Positions 1-9,628 of a stretch of DNA of 64,000 bases are shown in pieces. Each line of letters opens with the position of its first letter. Positions within the stretch are counted from its first letter, which is position 1. The stretch lies in the NCBI RefSeq assembly GCF_013343295.1, contig NZ_CP049074.1, forward strand, positions 1,159,501-1,223,500, written 5' to 3'. The DNA is from Metallosphaera tengchongensis (lineage in GTDB: Archaea > Thermoproteota > Thermoprotei_A > Sulfolobales > Sulfolobaceae). The notes beneath the pieces were generated by a model, which worked only from the letters and a program-made list of their open reading frames with translations, was not told where the DNA came from and ran no database searches. A program made the translations under genes and the position numbers.

Positions 1-1
1 G

Positions 2-196
2 GGCGTTGCTCAGTCAATAGCATTTCCCGATACATTCTCATCTTACATACTGATTTCAACTCTAATTGCCATTAGTATTTGGTATATTACTGTGGGAAGA
101 AAGGGTAGACCTGGATCCCTTGTGGTGGATGAAAATAACCAAGTAGTAACAATAGAGGAGTATATGCAAAAGTTAAAGAAGAAAGTTACACCGTGA
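2..196 (+). CDS. C-terminal end of a membrane protein (5' truncated)
   Basis: An open frame enters from the left edge and stops with TGA at 194-196, giving 64 visible codons. The visible part has one hydrophobic segment (roughly YILISTLIAISIWYITV) followed by a basic and polar tail ending KKKVTP, which is the look of a last transmembrane helix with a cytoplasmic tail, as in amino-acid/polyamine permeases and other transporters. No family motif is visible, so the function is not assigned. A hairpin repeat at 301-329 lies between it and the oppositely oriented ABC exporter. Confidence 0.6.
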   Translation, partial: GVAQSIAFPDTFSSYILISTLIAISIWYITVGRKGRPGSLVVDENNQVVTIEEYMQKLKKKVTP

Positions 197-300
197 TAAA
201 TACAGCTACTTCTATCAGGAATAAATGGTTTATTTTATTACTAATCAATTGAATTAACAAAAAAATGTTATGATCCCTGCGTTACAAACTAACTGAAAGT

Positions 301-329
301 CCCGCCATTTATGGCGGGGAGGGAGTCAG
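301..329 (+). repeat. IS200/IS605-like end hairpin, solo copy
   Basis: A GC-rich stem (CCCGCC, loop ATTTAT, GGCGGG) is followed by GAGGGAGTCAG. The same design, a short GC stem followed by GAGG-N2-GTCAG, recurs at 38028-38057 and, on the other strand, at 10142-10167. I recognise it as resembling the right end and reRNA tail of IS200/IS605 elements in Sulfolobales; that assignment is from memory. No transposase or TnpB gene adjoins this copy. Confidence 0.45.
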
Positions 330-345
330 TATCCAGGAGAGTACC

Positions 346-1113
346 TTAGTCAGCGCTCAGGTACTTGTTTGTTAATACGCTGCCTAGAACTAACATAACC
401 AATGCGAATCCCGCAAGATACCCAAGGTAATTCCATGACGGATCGTTATATAGGAGCATACCTCTGTTAAGTTCAGCTGCGTAAGTCAGAGGATTGAAAT
501 CGCTAATGACTTTGAGCCATCCTGGGAAGAAGGCTCTTGGAAATAACGCTGTACTAGAGAACATTAGCGGAAGGTTTATCAGATTAGAGATAACGCCGGG
601 AGCTTGCCAGTCAGCGGTTTTCAGAGTAAACATGGAATATAATGAGGAGAAACCAATACCTACGAATGCAAGTGACAGTAACAGTACACCTATTGATACA
701 ACGTTAAGATCCAGCCTTACACCGAGAAAATAGCTCGCGAGAAGCAATATCGGAACTTGAAGTAGTCCTCTGGTCATCCCCCCTAAAGTTTTAGCAAGGA
801 AAACGTCATACTTCGGGGTTGGAGTTATCATTACCCTCTTTAGGTACCCAAACCTCTTATCTTGGATTAAACTCATGGAGCTAAACATCCCTACGAATAA
901 CATGGATATTGAAAGTTCTCCAGGAAGGATAAAGGCGATGTAGTTTGTAGTGTGAAAGAAGCTCACTAAGACCTGGGATGGAACTCCAGAGAAGCTACTT
1001 CCAAAGAAAACTAGCCACATAACTGGTTGGGATATCAGCATTATCCACATATACACGCTTCTAAATATCCTCTTGAATTCCCTCATGTATAGGGCGTAAA
1101 GTTTGTCCATCAT
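346..1113 (-). CDS. ABC-2 type exporter permease
   Basis: 255 residues with about six hydrophobic segments and the ABC-2 membrane layout (DrrB/NodJ type): a cytoplasmic start, a first helix near residue 20, and a central stretch IQDKRFGYLKRVMITPTP that matches the usual ABC-2 signature, where LxxERExGTLExLLxTP is typical. It starts 4 bases inside the end of the ATPase gene, so the two are translationally coupled and form a two-gene exporter. The substrate (drug, lipid or polysaccharide precursor) cannot be told from sequence. The family call is firm and the substrate unknown. Confidence 0.85.
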   Translation of the reverse strand: MMDKLYALYMREFKRIFRSVYMWIMLISQPVMWLVFFGSSFSGVPSQVLVSFFHTTNYIAFILPGELSISMLFVGMFSSMSLIQDKRFGYLKRVMITPTPKYDVFLAKTLGGMTRGLLQVPILLLASYFLGVRLDLNVVSIGVLLLSLAFVGIGFSSLYSMFTLKTADWQAPGVISNLINLPLMFSSTALFPRAFFPGWLKVISDFNPLTYAAELNRGMLLYNDPSWNYLGYLAGFALVMLVLGSVLTNKYLSAD

Positions 1114-2063
1114 CGTCTCGCCCTCCTTATCATTGCGTAAAACTTTCTCGCATCGAAGTCCTGCTCCTCAATGCTTCCTCCCGTTAGGTTTATGAAAACG
1201 GTGTCTAAGCTTGATTTTTGAATCCTTACAGTTTTGATGTTATTATCCCCTATAGCCTTGATAATATCCATTAGTGATGACTCGGCGTTGTTCACCTTAA
1301 TTCTCACCCTGCTGTCGGAGATAATTGCGTTTTGAATATCAAATTTCAGTTTATCCTTCTCCTTCAGCTCTATTTCTATCATATCTCCACCATATCTCGA
1401 TTTAAGCTCCTCAGGGCTCCCCAACGCTATGATCTTCCCCTTGTTAATGATCCCTATTTTTGAACATAAGGAATCGGCTTCCTCCATGTAGTGTGTGGTC
1501 AATAATATTGTGACCTGATAATCCCTGTTGATCTCTCTTATCAGGTTCCACATAGTAGCTCTGGTGTTGACGTCTAAACCTATGGTTGGTTCGTCCATAA
1601 ATATAACTTCAGGAGAGTTTAGGAGAGCCATTGAGACCTCTAATTTCTTTCTCATACCTGTTGAGAATTTTCCAGTTTTTCTGTCCTTGAACTCTGCAAT
1701 GCCAAAGTATTTTAGGAGATCGAGGGATCTTTCCTTCCAGTTCTTCACTCCAGTGAGCCTAGCTTGTATCTCCAGGTTTTCCCACGCCGTAAGATCGTCA
1801 TCAAGGATAACCTCTGAGGAAATCCACCCAATTCTAGACTTAACCTCAATTGGTTTCTCCTTAACGCTAAAACCTGATACAATGGCGTCTCCCTCGGTTG
1901 GTGGTGTTAACCCTGTCAGCATCTTTATTGTTGTTGTCTTCCCTGCACCGTTTGGCCCTAAGAGTCCAAAGATCTCACCTTTTTCCACTTTGAAGGATAT
2001 GTGATCCACAGCAGTGAAGTCCCCGTATCTCTTTGTAAGGTCTTTTACCTCTATAGAATACAT
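1110..2063 (-). CDS. ABC exporter ATP-binding protein (DrrA/CcmA type)
   Basis: 317-residue cytoplasmic ATPase that powers the neighbouring ABC-2 permease. Walker A is GPNGAGKTTT (about residue 35), the signature loop is a variant, FSTGMRKKLEVSMAL instead of LSGGQ, Walker B with the D-loop is VIFMDEPTIGLD, and the H-loop is TTHYME. The region after about residue 220 is the short accessory domain of DrrA-like ATPases, ending in a basic tail. It is the first gene of the pair and a T-rich TATA-like box lies about 27 bases before its ATG, consistent with a leaderless mRNA. Confidence 0.9.
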   Translation of the reverse strand: MYSIEVKDLTKRYGDFTAVDHISFKVEKGEIFGLLGPNGAGKTTTIKMLTGLTPPTEGDAIVSGFSVKEKPIEVKSRIGWISSEVILDDDLTAWENLEIQARLTGVKNWKERSLDLLKYFGIAEFKDRKTGKFSTGMRKKLEVSMALLNSPEVIFMDEPTIGLDVNTRATMWNLIREINRDYQVTILLTTHYMEEADSLCSKIGIINKGKIIALGSPEELKSRYGGDMIEIELKEKDKLKFDIQNAIISDSRVRIKVNNAESSLMDIIKAIGDNNIKTVRIQKSSLDTVFINLTGGSIEEQDFDARKFYAMIRRARR

Positions 2064-2084
2064 GTATTATCATTACTTACTACA

Positions 2085-2095
2085 AGATAAAAAAG
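2085..2095 (-). promoter_or_regulatory. TATA box of the ABC exporter operon
   Basis: Read on the minus strand the sequence is CTTTTTTATCT, centred about 27 bases upstream of the ATG at 2063. This spacing fits an archaeal TATA box driving a leaderless transcript. Assigned by eye. Confidence 0.4.
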
Positions 2096-2106
2096 ATATA
2101 TCTTAT

Positions 2107-2502
2107 TCACTTAACCACGAGAACGGGAACTTCAGATTTACTCACGAGAGAGTTTGAGACACTACCCATAACTATCCTCTTTACTCCTGTTAATCCCCTG
2201 CTCCCGGTAACAATTAGGTCGCACTCTATCTTCTTGCAGTACTCGATTATGGTGGAAGCTACGTCAGCCCCCTCCAGTATGTGGGTCTTTACGTTGTATC
2301 CTTCTATTTCCTTCTTTATGGAATTCAACGCATCTTCAGCCTTCTTATCGTTCTCCAGTACCACTTGTTCTGGGCTTCGAGGAATCTCCTTCACTACAGA
2401 AATGAGATGCAACTCGTCCTTTTCCTTCATTATTTGAAGGGCAAAGAGAAGGGCCTTCTTGGCGTTATCTGATCCGTCATAACCTAAAACTATCTTCATC
2501 AA
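2107..2502 (-). CDS. Universal stress protein, UspA family
   Basis: 131 residues covering one complete Usp domain. It begins MKIVLGYDGSDNAKKAL, the usual first beta strand with the ATP-contacting Asp, and ends with GSRGLTGVKRIVMGSVSNSLV, which matches the G-x2-G-x9-G-[ST] nucleotide-binding motif of the ATP-binding Usp subgroup, so nucleotide binding is expected. Two Met codons open the frame, and the second (MKIVLGYDGS) fits family starts better. It stands alone between the ABC operon and an MFS gene. The cellular role is not determined; Usp proteins generally accompany stress responses. Confidence 0.9.
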   Translation of the reverse strand: MMKIVLGYDGSDNAKKALLFALQIMKEKDELHLISVVKEIPRSPEQVVLENDKKAEDALNSIKKEIEGYNVKTHILEGADVASTIIEYCKKIECDLIVTGSRGLTGVKRIVMGSVSNSLVSKSEVPVLVVK

Positions 2503-2558
2503 ATTACTATTAGGGTAAAATAGTATATTAATTTTTTATCATGTTATTTAAAAAGCTA

Positions 2559-3887
2559 TTATGTAGTGCCCTTTTCCGCTATTGTTCCAGATGAAAACTC
2601 TATCGGAGTCATGTTAACATCAAATCCCTTGAAGAACCAGGTCAGGGACGCGATTGCTCCCAAAGCCCATAGGACGGTGTTATATAACACGTAGTCGAAT
2701 GGAGAGTTGAGGAAACTTGCAAAGTAAACTGAGACTGTACTTAGGGTTATTGGAAATACCCTCACGAGGCCTATGAGAAAGGCCCTATTTCTGGTGGGAA
2801 GGATTAAAGGTTCGTAAATAGTTCGTACAGCCCAACCGAACTCACTGAAGGCCATATTAAGCATTAGAAGGCCGTAAAATAACTCCATATTTTTGGAAAT
2901 AATGTTAATGGTTGCCAAGATACCTAGGATAGTTATGGTACCTCCCATGAAGGAAAAGAGCGAGAACTTTCTACTTTTAATCTTGTTTATTGCCATTGCA
3001 GCGATGAAACCCGCAACGCTTGCACCAACGTTGGCTACAAAGACTATCAGGTTCTCCAGGTTAGGGAAGTAAAAATCACCTATGTAGAATGCCATGAGAC
3101 CGTAGGTTAAGTACTGTGATATTGCAATGGCTACTAAAAACCAATACCTAGAGAGAAGATTGAGGGGTCTGACGCTCTTGTTTTCATTCAGTTCTTGAAT
3201 CTTGTTACCCAACTTAGTTACCTCCTTCTCAGCGTTTTCCACTCTTCCTTTCTCCAACAGCCAACGGACAGACTCGGGTAACTTTAACCTAACGATTATA
3301 AGAAATGCTAGCCCTACAAGGGCCGTTATGGAAAGAGCCAGCAGATCGATCACTGCACTATCTGCGACTGCTGAGGTTACGAGAACTACGGCTGAGGCTA
3401 CCATCGCCCCCACATTGTCGAAATTAGGTGCCAATACTAGAACCTGGTCTCTCCTTCTCAAAGGCATCATCTCCGCTGCATAAGATAGCATCACAGGCAC
3501 TTCCCCTTCTACCCCTAACACTCCCAGAACTATGCCGATGGTAAGCAGGTAGAGCACAGGTGTATAAGTTAAAGGAGTTCCTGTCAACTGAGAGAAGACA
3601 GCCAACGATGCGATCATTAGGGAACCTATTCCATACATCCCCATCGTTATCATAAAGGTCTTTTTCCTTCCGTATATCCTATCCGAAAGTAGTGGGAAGA
3701 CAATGTTACCCGTTAGGGTGGCAATAATGGGAGCGAGAATGAAGAATAGGTAGTTCACAGATGGGTAAAGGAGGGGGGCAATTGTACTGATTGTTCCCCA
3801 CATAAAAAATCCTAGAGCCAATGAGGCGAGAAGAAGTGAATGTGTTCTACTCCACGCAACTTTATCCACTTTATCCGGAATCTGCAT
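2559..3887 (-). CDS. MFS transporter, sugar-porter-like
   Basis: 442 residues with about twelve predicted membrane helices. The loop after helix 2 carries a GRKK motif (SDRIYGRKKTF) and the central loop has LPESVRWLLEKGR, which matches the PESPRWLL motif of the sugar porter/metabolite:H+ symporter group. The long central loop after it is rich in charged residues, as usual between the two six-helix halves. It probably imports a small organic solute by proton symport across the acid-facing membrane; the substrate is unknown. It is monocistronic, with its own promoter region shared divergently with the dehydrogenase at 3993. Confidence 0.85.
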   Translation of the reverse strand: MQIPDKVDKVAWSRTHSLLLASLALGFFMWGTISTIAPLLYPSVNYLFFILAPIIATLTGNIVFPLLSDRIYGRKKTFMITMGMYGIGSLMIASLAVFSQLTGTPLTYTPVLYLLTIGIVLGVLGVEGEVPVMLSYAAEMMPLRRRDQVLVLAPNFDNVGAMVASAVVLVTSAVADSAVIDLLALSITALVGLAFLIIVRLKLPESVRWLLEKGRVENAEKEVTKLGNKIQELNENKSVRPLNLLSRYWFLVAIAISQYLTYGLMAFYIGDFYFPNLENLIVFVANVGASVAGFIAAMAINKIKSRKFSLFSFMGGTITILGILATINIISKNMELFYGLLMLNMAFSEFGWAVRTIYEPLILPTRNRAFLIGLVRVFPITLSTVSVYFASFLNSPFDYVLYNTVLWALGAIASLTWFFKGFDVNMTPIEFSSGTIAEKGTT

Positions 3888-3992
3888 ATAGATATTTAAT
3901 ATAAGCAGGTTATAAACCTAATTTTATATCTTAACGGAGGGTAAATGGCTCAGTCTTGAACGTTAAAAAGGAGTATACAAATAAAGAATGTA

Positions 3993-4937
3993 ATGTACAA
4001 GGTTCTAATCACGAGGAAATTACCAGGTAAGTGGGTTCATGAACTTTCACAGGAAGCAGAGGTAGAGCTATGGGAGGAGGACTATCCACCACCAAAATCT
4101 TGGATAATCTCAAGGGTAGCTGATAAGGAAGGAATCCTCGTCACATTGACGGAGAGGGTGGATAGAGAAATAATAGATTCCGCTAAAAGGCTGAAAGTAA
4201 TAAGTACCTATAGTGTTGGAGTGGACCATATTGACGTGGCCTACGCGAAGGAGAGAAACATAAAGGTTACCTACACCCCTGAAGTCCTTACAGATGCAAC
4301 TGCTGACCTTATATTTGGGCTCCTAATCGCCGTGGCTAGAAGGATTGTGGAGGGAGACAAGGTAATAAGGGCAGGTCAATGGAGTTTGCCCTGGTTCCCC
4401 ACCTACATGTTAGGTAAAGAGGTTAATCATAGCACGCTAGGGATATTGGGAATGGGTAGAATTGGGCAGGCTGTGCTCAAGAGGGCAAAGGGATTTGATA
4501 TGAGGGTCATATATCATAGTAGAAAGAGACATGAAGTGGAAGCAGAGTTCGTGGACTTGGACACTTTACTAAGGGAGTCAGACTTTCTTGTGGTGACAGT
4601 TGACTTGAATAAAGAAACATATCATTTACTTGACTACGAAAAGCTCTCTAAGCTTAAGAGGACTGCATTTCTAATAAACGCGTCTAGAGGGGCTGTTATC
4701 AACCAACAAGACCTGGTAAAGATCCTGAAAGAGAACAAGATCGCGGGTGCAGCCCTTGACGTGTTCGAGAAAGAGCCTATAGATAAGGATGATCCCTTAA
4801 TTCAGTTTCCAAACGTGGTATTAACTCCACACCTAGGAAGCGCGACAGTGGAAACTAGGGAGAGGATGGCTGAGATAGCAGTTAAGAACTTGATTTTATC
4901 TCTGAAAGGGGAGCGCCCACTTTATGAGGTTACGTAA
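3993..4937 (+). CDS. D-isomer 2-hydroxyacid dehydrogenase (glyoxylate/hydroxypyruvate reductase type)
   Basis: 314 residues, a usual family length. It would reduce a 2-oxoacid such as glyoxylate or hydroxypyruvate with NAD(P)H. The nucleotide-binding loop is LGMGRIGQAV (about residue 153), the substrate-binding Arg is in INASRGAVIN, the acid partner Glu is in DVFEKEP and the catalytic His is in TPHLGSATVETRERM (about residue 279), so the Arg-Glu-His triad is complete. The basic residues after the second beta strand (YHSRKRHE) suggest NADP preference, which is inference. Its end overlaps the start of tmcA by 14 bases, so the two are likely cotranscribed although functionally unrelated. Confidence 0.88.
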   Translation: MYKVLITRKLPGKWVHELSQEAEVELWEEDYPPPKSWIISRVADKEGILVTLTERVDREIIDSAKRLKVISTYSVGVDHIDVAYAKERNIKVTYTPEVLTDATADLIFGLLIAVARRIVEGDKVIRAGQWSLPWFPTYMLGKEVNHSTLGILGMGRIGQAVLKRAKGFDMRVIYHSRKRHEVEAEFVDLDTLLRESDFLVVTVDLNKETYHLLDYEKLSKLKRTAFLINASRGAVINQQDLVKILKENKIAGAALDVFEKEPIDKDDPLIQFPNVVLTPHLGSATVETRERMAEIAVKNLILSLKGERPLYEVT

Positions 4938-7104
4938 TGTACATGAAATGTTGGAGGATGGATCAAGGGGATACTATAGGCATCTCGTGGTCATTGAGGG
5001 GGAATACAAACCCTTTTTGTTTGAAATAATAAATGAGTATCTCAAAGTTAACAAGAAACCTTTAGTGGGATACTACTTCCATCCTTGGATAGTTGGAAGT
5101 AAGGAGAGGTTATCCATAATTAAGTCCAAGTTTAACTACGTTAAGGACATAGACTACTCCTCATCGGAGATGTATCTAGGTGAAACCTTTGACGTTGCCT
5201 TAATAGATGCAGTAGATGATTTCCGGCCCTCCTATATAGCCAGAGCTGTGGAGACTGTAAGAGGGGGAGGAATAGCAGTCATATTTTCCGATGACATAGA
5301 ACATGAGAAACTGTATAAGTCCACAATTGTAAGAGATGGAAAGTCCTTCAACTTTTTTGAAGAGAGGTTCAGGAGGAAGCTGGAGGACCATAGGGGGATA
5401 GTATATTATCACAACGGAGATGTTACCTTGAGGCCGTTCTCCAGTTCTGAGACCTCGAGACCAAAAAGGACTAAGGATGGACGTTTTCCTATCTTGTCAA
5501 GGCTGTGCGCAACCGATGACCAGGTCAAGGTGTTAGACGAGGTTGACTTCCTCTTGGAGGAGGGGAAGAAACTTCTAGCAGTTACTGCAGCTAGGGGGAG
5601 GGGAAAAAGCGCATCGGTTGGACTCTCCCTATCCCTGTTGTTGTCATTGAGCAAATACCCCGTGGTAATAGCGGTAACATCGCCGACATATTGGTCTGGT
5701 AAGGAGATCATGAGCTTCGCTGAGGCTGGCCTTAGGCAACTTAAGAAGAAGTTCAGGGCCGTGAGGTCTAAGGACGGGAAATTGATGGCCTTAGAAGCTG
5801 GGGAGAGCCGCATTAGATGGTTACCACCAGAGCTTGCGCGGGACTCCCACGGCGATATCATAGTGATAGACGAGGCCGCAGCTTTGGGCAAGGAGTACTT
5901 AGACTATGTATTGAGGAGGTGGAACAAAGTGGTGATAGTTTCAACCATACAGGGATATGAGGGTTCAGGAAAGATTTTCCTGAAGTTCCTTGAACAATTC
6001 CAAGGCAAGCACGATCTTCAGCGGCTGAGGCTCGACTCCCCAATAAGATACGCTAAGGGTGATCCAGTTGAAAGATTCCTTTACGATACCATGTTACTGG
6101 ATGTCGACAACGAGGGCTCAATCTTCCTTAACAGAATAGAGGAAATCAAGGTCCAGGACATCTTTCAAAGCGAAGAGAGTTTAAGGAAGATTTACGGTAT
6201 CCTAGTTACTGCACACTACAGAAATTCTCCCGATGACCTGATGATGCTGGGGGACGCCAGCTTTCAGAGGTTATTTGAGGCCAAGGACGGAGCAGGGGTA
6301 GTCCAAATAGTTGAGGAAGGTGGACTAGAGAAAAGTAAAGTGGAGGCCATATCCAGAGGGGAGGAGAATCAGGGACACCTAATCCCTCAGAGGCTTATCA
6401 AATATTTGAGGGCATCCTCAATTGGCCATATGAAAGGGTGGAGGGTCATGAGGATAGCAGTTACTCCTCATCTTCAAGATAGAGGTGTTGGTACTGCACT
6501 CCTCTCCCACATTGAAGCTGTTGCCCTCAAGGAAGGAGTGGACTGGTTAGGGTCTTCCTTTCTTTCTACGCCAAAGGTGTTGAATTTCTGGATAAGGAAC
6601 GGTTACACTCCAGTGCATTTGGCTACTAAGAAGAATGAAGGTTTAGGGGGCTACTCTGTAATAGTTATTAGACCCCTTAGCGAGAGGTCTAAGGAACTCG
6701 TTCAAGAGCTTTCGACTTTGTTAAAAGATAAGCTACTGAGAACCTCGCATCAGGTGTACTTTAACCTAGACCCGATTGTTATCGTAAAACTCTTAAAAGC
6801 TACACCTAAGATTCCCCATAGTGTAAGGTTTAACCCCATTTTAGTTGAGAGGTTAAGGGCTTATTTGGAAGGGATTATTCCCTATAACTCAGTCGCGGAT
6901 GCTGTACATACCCTTGCTGAGATCTACTTCAAGGAACTCTCCTTCGATGTTGACGATCTCACCTTGTCTTGCCTAGTGTCTAGAACCCTCCAAGGCAAGA
7001 GCTGGTATCACGCAGGGCTCGCCCTTGGGCTCAAAAGTTCAGAGGTCGAGGACAAACTTAGGGAAGCGGTCTCTAGGATATTAAACGGATATAGTCTGAC
7101 ATAA
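4924..7104 (+). CDS. tmcA: tRNA(Met) cytidine acetyltransferase TmcA
   Basis: 726 residues with the full TmcA/Kre33 order. An N-terminal domain of about 180 residues is followed by a RecD-like ATPase module with Walker A AARGRGKSAS (about residue 224) and a Walker B-like IIVIDEAAALG. A GNAT acetyltransferase domain follows, with the acetyl-CoA motif VTPHLQDRGVGTALL (about residue 515), and then a C-terminal tRNA-binding region. It makes N4-acetylcytidine in RNA, a modification abundant in thermophilic archaea. The ATG at 4924 lies inside the previous gene; ATG 4948 (MLEDGSRGYY) is an alternative start. The family call is firm. Confidence 0.92.
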   Translation: MRLRNVHEMLEDGSRGYYRHLVVIEGEYKPFLFEIINEYLKVNKKPLVGYYFHPWIVGSKERLSIIKSKFNYVKDIDYSSSEMYLGETFDVALIDAVDDFRPSYIARAVETVRGGGIAVIFSDDIEHEKLYKSTIVRDGKSFNFFEERFRRKLEDHRGIVYYHNGDVTLRPFSSSETSRPKRTKDGRFPILSRLCATDDQVKVLDEVDFLLEEGKKLLAVTAARGRGKSASVGLSLSLLLSLSKYPVVIAVTSPTYWSGKEIMSFAEAGLRQLKKKFRAVRSKDGKLMALEAGESRIRWLPPELARDSHGDIIVIDEAAALGKEYLDYVLRRWNKVVIVSTIQGYEGSGKIFLKFLEQFQGKHDLQRLRLDSPIRYAKGDPVERFLYDTMLLDVDNEGSIFLNRIEEIKVQDIFQSEESLRKIYGILVTAHYRNSPDDLMMLGDASFQRLFEAKDGAGVVQIVEEGGLEKSKVEAISRGEENQGHLIPQRLIKYLRASSIGHMKGWRVMRIAVTPHLQDRGVGTALLSHIEAVALKEGVDWLGSSFLSTPKVLNFWIRNGYTPVHLATKKNEGLGGYSVIVIRPLSERSKELVQELSTLLKDKLLRTSHQVYFNLDPIVIVKLLKATPKIPHSVRFNPILVERLRAYLEGIIPYNSVADAVHTLAEIYFKELSFDVDDLTLSCLVSRTLQGKSWYHAGLALGLKSSEVEDKLREAVSRILNGYSLT

Positions 7105-7191
7105 TTTTTGAAGAGTACCATTGAAGGTATGTTAAAAAGTTTAATCCTATATCAAGTTTTTTAAGCTGCACCGAAATGAAGTAAGATCGGC

Positions 7192-8358
7192 TTGAAGAGA
7201 GACTCTTCGTTTCTATATACAGCTATTACGTTGTCCCTAATGACCATTGCAGCAAGGGCCACAAACAATATGGTGACCACAACCGTTGGACCTCTGTCAA
7301 AGTATGGGTTCAATTTCTCCAATACCCTTGTCGGGCTGGTCACTGCAGTCATGTTCGCAACGACGTTTGTTACAACTTCATACATAAACCCCTCTCTTAG
7401 TTCTCAGCTGAGGCGAAAGGCATTCGTAGCCTCGAATCTTGTTATAGTTGTACTGCTCTTATGGCTCTATTTTTCAAACCCCTTCACCATATGGATAATA
7501 GCAGCCCTCATAGGCTTCGCGTTCGGTTTAGTAATGCCAAACCTTATAACGGCAGCGTCTCTAACCAATGACAGAAGGACAGCAGAGAGATTACTTTCCC
7601 TTTACTCCACTAGCTTAAGCGTCAGTCTGATCTTAGGTCCTTCCTATGAGAGCTTCCTTTTAGGTAGGCTTGGATATAGGGAGGTATTTCTTGCCTTCAT
7701 CCCGTTGGCTATTATAGCCTTGACCTTGTCCTGGACGGTCAAGTTCCCGGACGTTAAGAAAGAAATAAGGGGGATGAAAGCGCTGAGAAATAGGGGTTTC
7801 CTTTCATCTGTCCTATCTATAACTACGTACAATGTCCCATTTGCGGCCATTACGGCGTTCCTCACAATCTTGGCAATTGATAAATTTCATGTTCCAGGAG
7901 ACCTAGCCTACTCTACGTACGTTCCATTCTTCACTACATCATTCCTTACAAGGCTTTACATGACAGTGAGGCCCTTCAATTCCCTGAGATTACCCATGCT
8001 AGTGTCGGTGATTATTACCGTGCTTGGGTTGTGGGGAACCGTTTTCTCCCCCACGTACGGGTTCTTTCTAATCGTTATGGCCTTTTTGGGGATTCCTCAT
8101 GGATCCGTCTTTCCCATGTCAACTATTATGATCCAGAGAGCCACAGGTAAGGAAGAGAGAAATGCTGTCAACTCTTACTTTCTTGCTTTCAACAACTTTC
8201 TGTTCATCGCAGTTCCGGCTATTGTGGGCTACATGTCTGAATATCTAGGTTTAGATATTACCTTCGGTCTCCTGGCGATTCCTGTACTTGTGGTAGCGGT
8301 AGTTTTCTTTAAACAGTTCTGGAACGACCGGATACTCAAAGGATTTCAGGGGCAATAA
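7192..8358 (+). CDS. MFS transporter
   Basis: 388 residues with about eleven or twelve hydrophobic segments in two halves separated by a charged loop (VKFPDVKKEIRGMKALRN). It begins with TTG; the nearest upstream ATG (7176) runs into a stop after one codon. Helix 1 ends with a polar segment, TNNMVTTTVGP, typical of drug/metabolite efflux MFS. No sugar-porter motifs are seen. It is monocistronic downstream of tmcA. The substrate is unknown. Confidence 0.8.
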   Translation: MKRDSSFLYTAITLSLMTIAARATNNMVTTTVGPLSKYGFNFSNTLVGLVTAVMFATTFVTTSYINPSLSSQLRRKAFVASNLVIVVLLLWLYFSNPFTIWIIAALIGFAFGLVMPNLITAASLTNDRRTAERLLSLYSTSLSVSLILGPSYESFLLGRLGYREVFLAFIPLAIIALTLSWTVKFPDVKKEIRGMKALRNRGFLSSVLSITTYNVPFAAITAFLTILAIDKFHVPGDLAYSTYVPFFTTSFLTRLYMTVRPFNSLRLPMLVSVIITVLGLWGTVFSPTYGFFLIVMAFLGIPHGSVFPMSTIMIQRATGKEERNAVNSYFLAFNNFLFIAVPAIVGYMSEYLGLDITFGLLAIPVLVVAVVFFKQFWNDRILKGFQGQ

Positions 8359-8563
8359 GAAAACCTTATTGAGCACTAGCCGAACCTCACTCCACATACT
8401 CCGATGTTTTAACGTAATCTTTTATTTTTAAATTTGATAGGAAACAAATAGAAATCATGAATTAACCTGAAAACTCGGGCTTGATCTGTCCATTCTCTGA
8501 TAAAGCCGTTGATTAGGGATTTGTGTCGTTTTGAATAGAAAGGACGTTCAAGACAGCATCCCG

Positions 8564-9457
8564 TTACTCAAAGTCTTGGATCTCAGCGTCCTTCTTGATG
8601 AAAGTTCCCTCTGAAAGTTCCCTAAACGCTTCCCTCAACTCAAACTCATAGTTCATGACTATAGGACCATACCAGGCGACAGGCTCCTCTAAAGGTCTAC
8701 CGGAAAGAACTAGTATCCTCATGGGCTTGTCCTTGGCCCTTATGGAAATGATGTCCCCTTCCCTGTTATAGACAGCTAGTTCTCCTTCCTTTAAGACCTT
8801 CTCAGAAGAATCAGCAAAGCCCTCTCCCGAAAATGCATATACCAATGAAGTGTACCCATATTTTACATCATGGACAAAGGATGTCTCTGGAGGAATGTAT
8901 ACATCGAGGTACTGCGCGTCAACCAACGTGTCTTTAATCGGTCCTACAACGTCTCCTGCCGTTCCTACAACGACTTTTACTCTAACTCCATTTTCGAGGG
9001 TAATTTCGGGAATAGCCTTCGCCCTTAGATTTCTGTACTTAGGTCTCATCATTTTCTTTTCACTAGGGATGTTTAGCCACAACTGAAAGCCTCTCATTTC
9101 TCCATCAGCATTGACCTCTGGCATCTCTTGATGAAATATCCCGGAGCCAGCAGTCATCCACTGTATATCTCCGGTCTCAATTACACCTTTATTTCCTGTG
9201 CTATCTTCGTGCTTCACTCTGCCCTTTAACATGTAGGTGACTGTCTCGATTCCCCTATGAGGATGCCAAGGAAATCCTGCCATGTAGTCTTTGGGATCCT
9301 TTGAGCCGAAGAAGTCCAGTAAGAGGAAAGGATCTGTAAGTTCTACTGTTCCCTGACCGCCAAAAACTCTGTACAACTTAACGCCAGCGCCGTCGACCGT
9401 ATATCTGCCCCTAATTATCTGTAATACTTTTCTTATGTGAAGATCCGATTGAGTCAT
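8564..9457 (-). CDS. Pirin family bicupin
   Basis: 297 residues with the two-cupin pirin layout. The N-terminal cupin keeps the metal ligands: HPHRGIETVTYML (two His), then HEDS and GSGIFHQEMPE (His and Glu). A C-terminal cupin follows. Pirins bind Fe or Zn; some have quercetinase activity and others act as redox-sensitive cofactors, so the specific job here is not known. The start ATG at 9457 (MTQSDLHIRKVLQI) fits the family. It stands alone, with 200 gene-free bases on its 3' side. Confidence 0.88.
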   Translation of the reverse strand: MTQSDLHIRKVLQIIRGRYTVDGAGVKLYRVFGGQGTVELTDPFLLLDFFGSKDPKDYMAGFPWHPHRGIETVTYMLKGRVKHEDSTGNKGVIETGDIQWMTAGSGIFHQEMPEVNADGEMRGFQLWLNIPSEKKMMRPKYRNLRAKAIPEITLENGVRVKVVVGTAGDVVGPIKDTLVDAQYLDVYIPPETSFVHDVKYGYTSLVYAFSGEGFADSSEKVLKEGELAVYNREGDIISIRAKDKPMRILVLSGRPLEEPVAWYGPIVMNYEFELREAFRELSEGTFIKKDAEIQDFE

Positions 9458-9628
9458 AACTTAATACTTTTACTTGGGCAAATAAAAAACTTTTGGGAAC
9501 GTCGATTAGCACGTGGGATCTAGATCTGAGTTCTATCTTAACCTTAGAATAACTAATTTAAGACATGTAAAGACAGACCCTCACCAGAAAGATATAAAGA
9601 ACAATGTCTTTAGGCTAGTAGAGTAAGA

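Noticed and set aside
5409-5891. 160-codon antisense frame inside tmcA
   Set aside because: It is opposite to a strongly supported gene and shows no motif; it is a reading-frame shadow.
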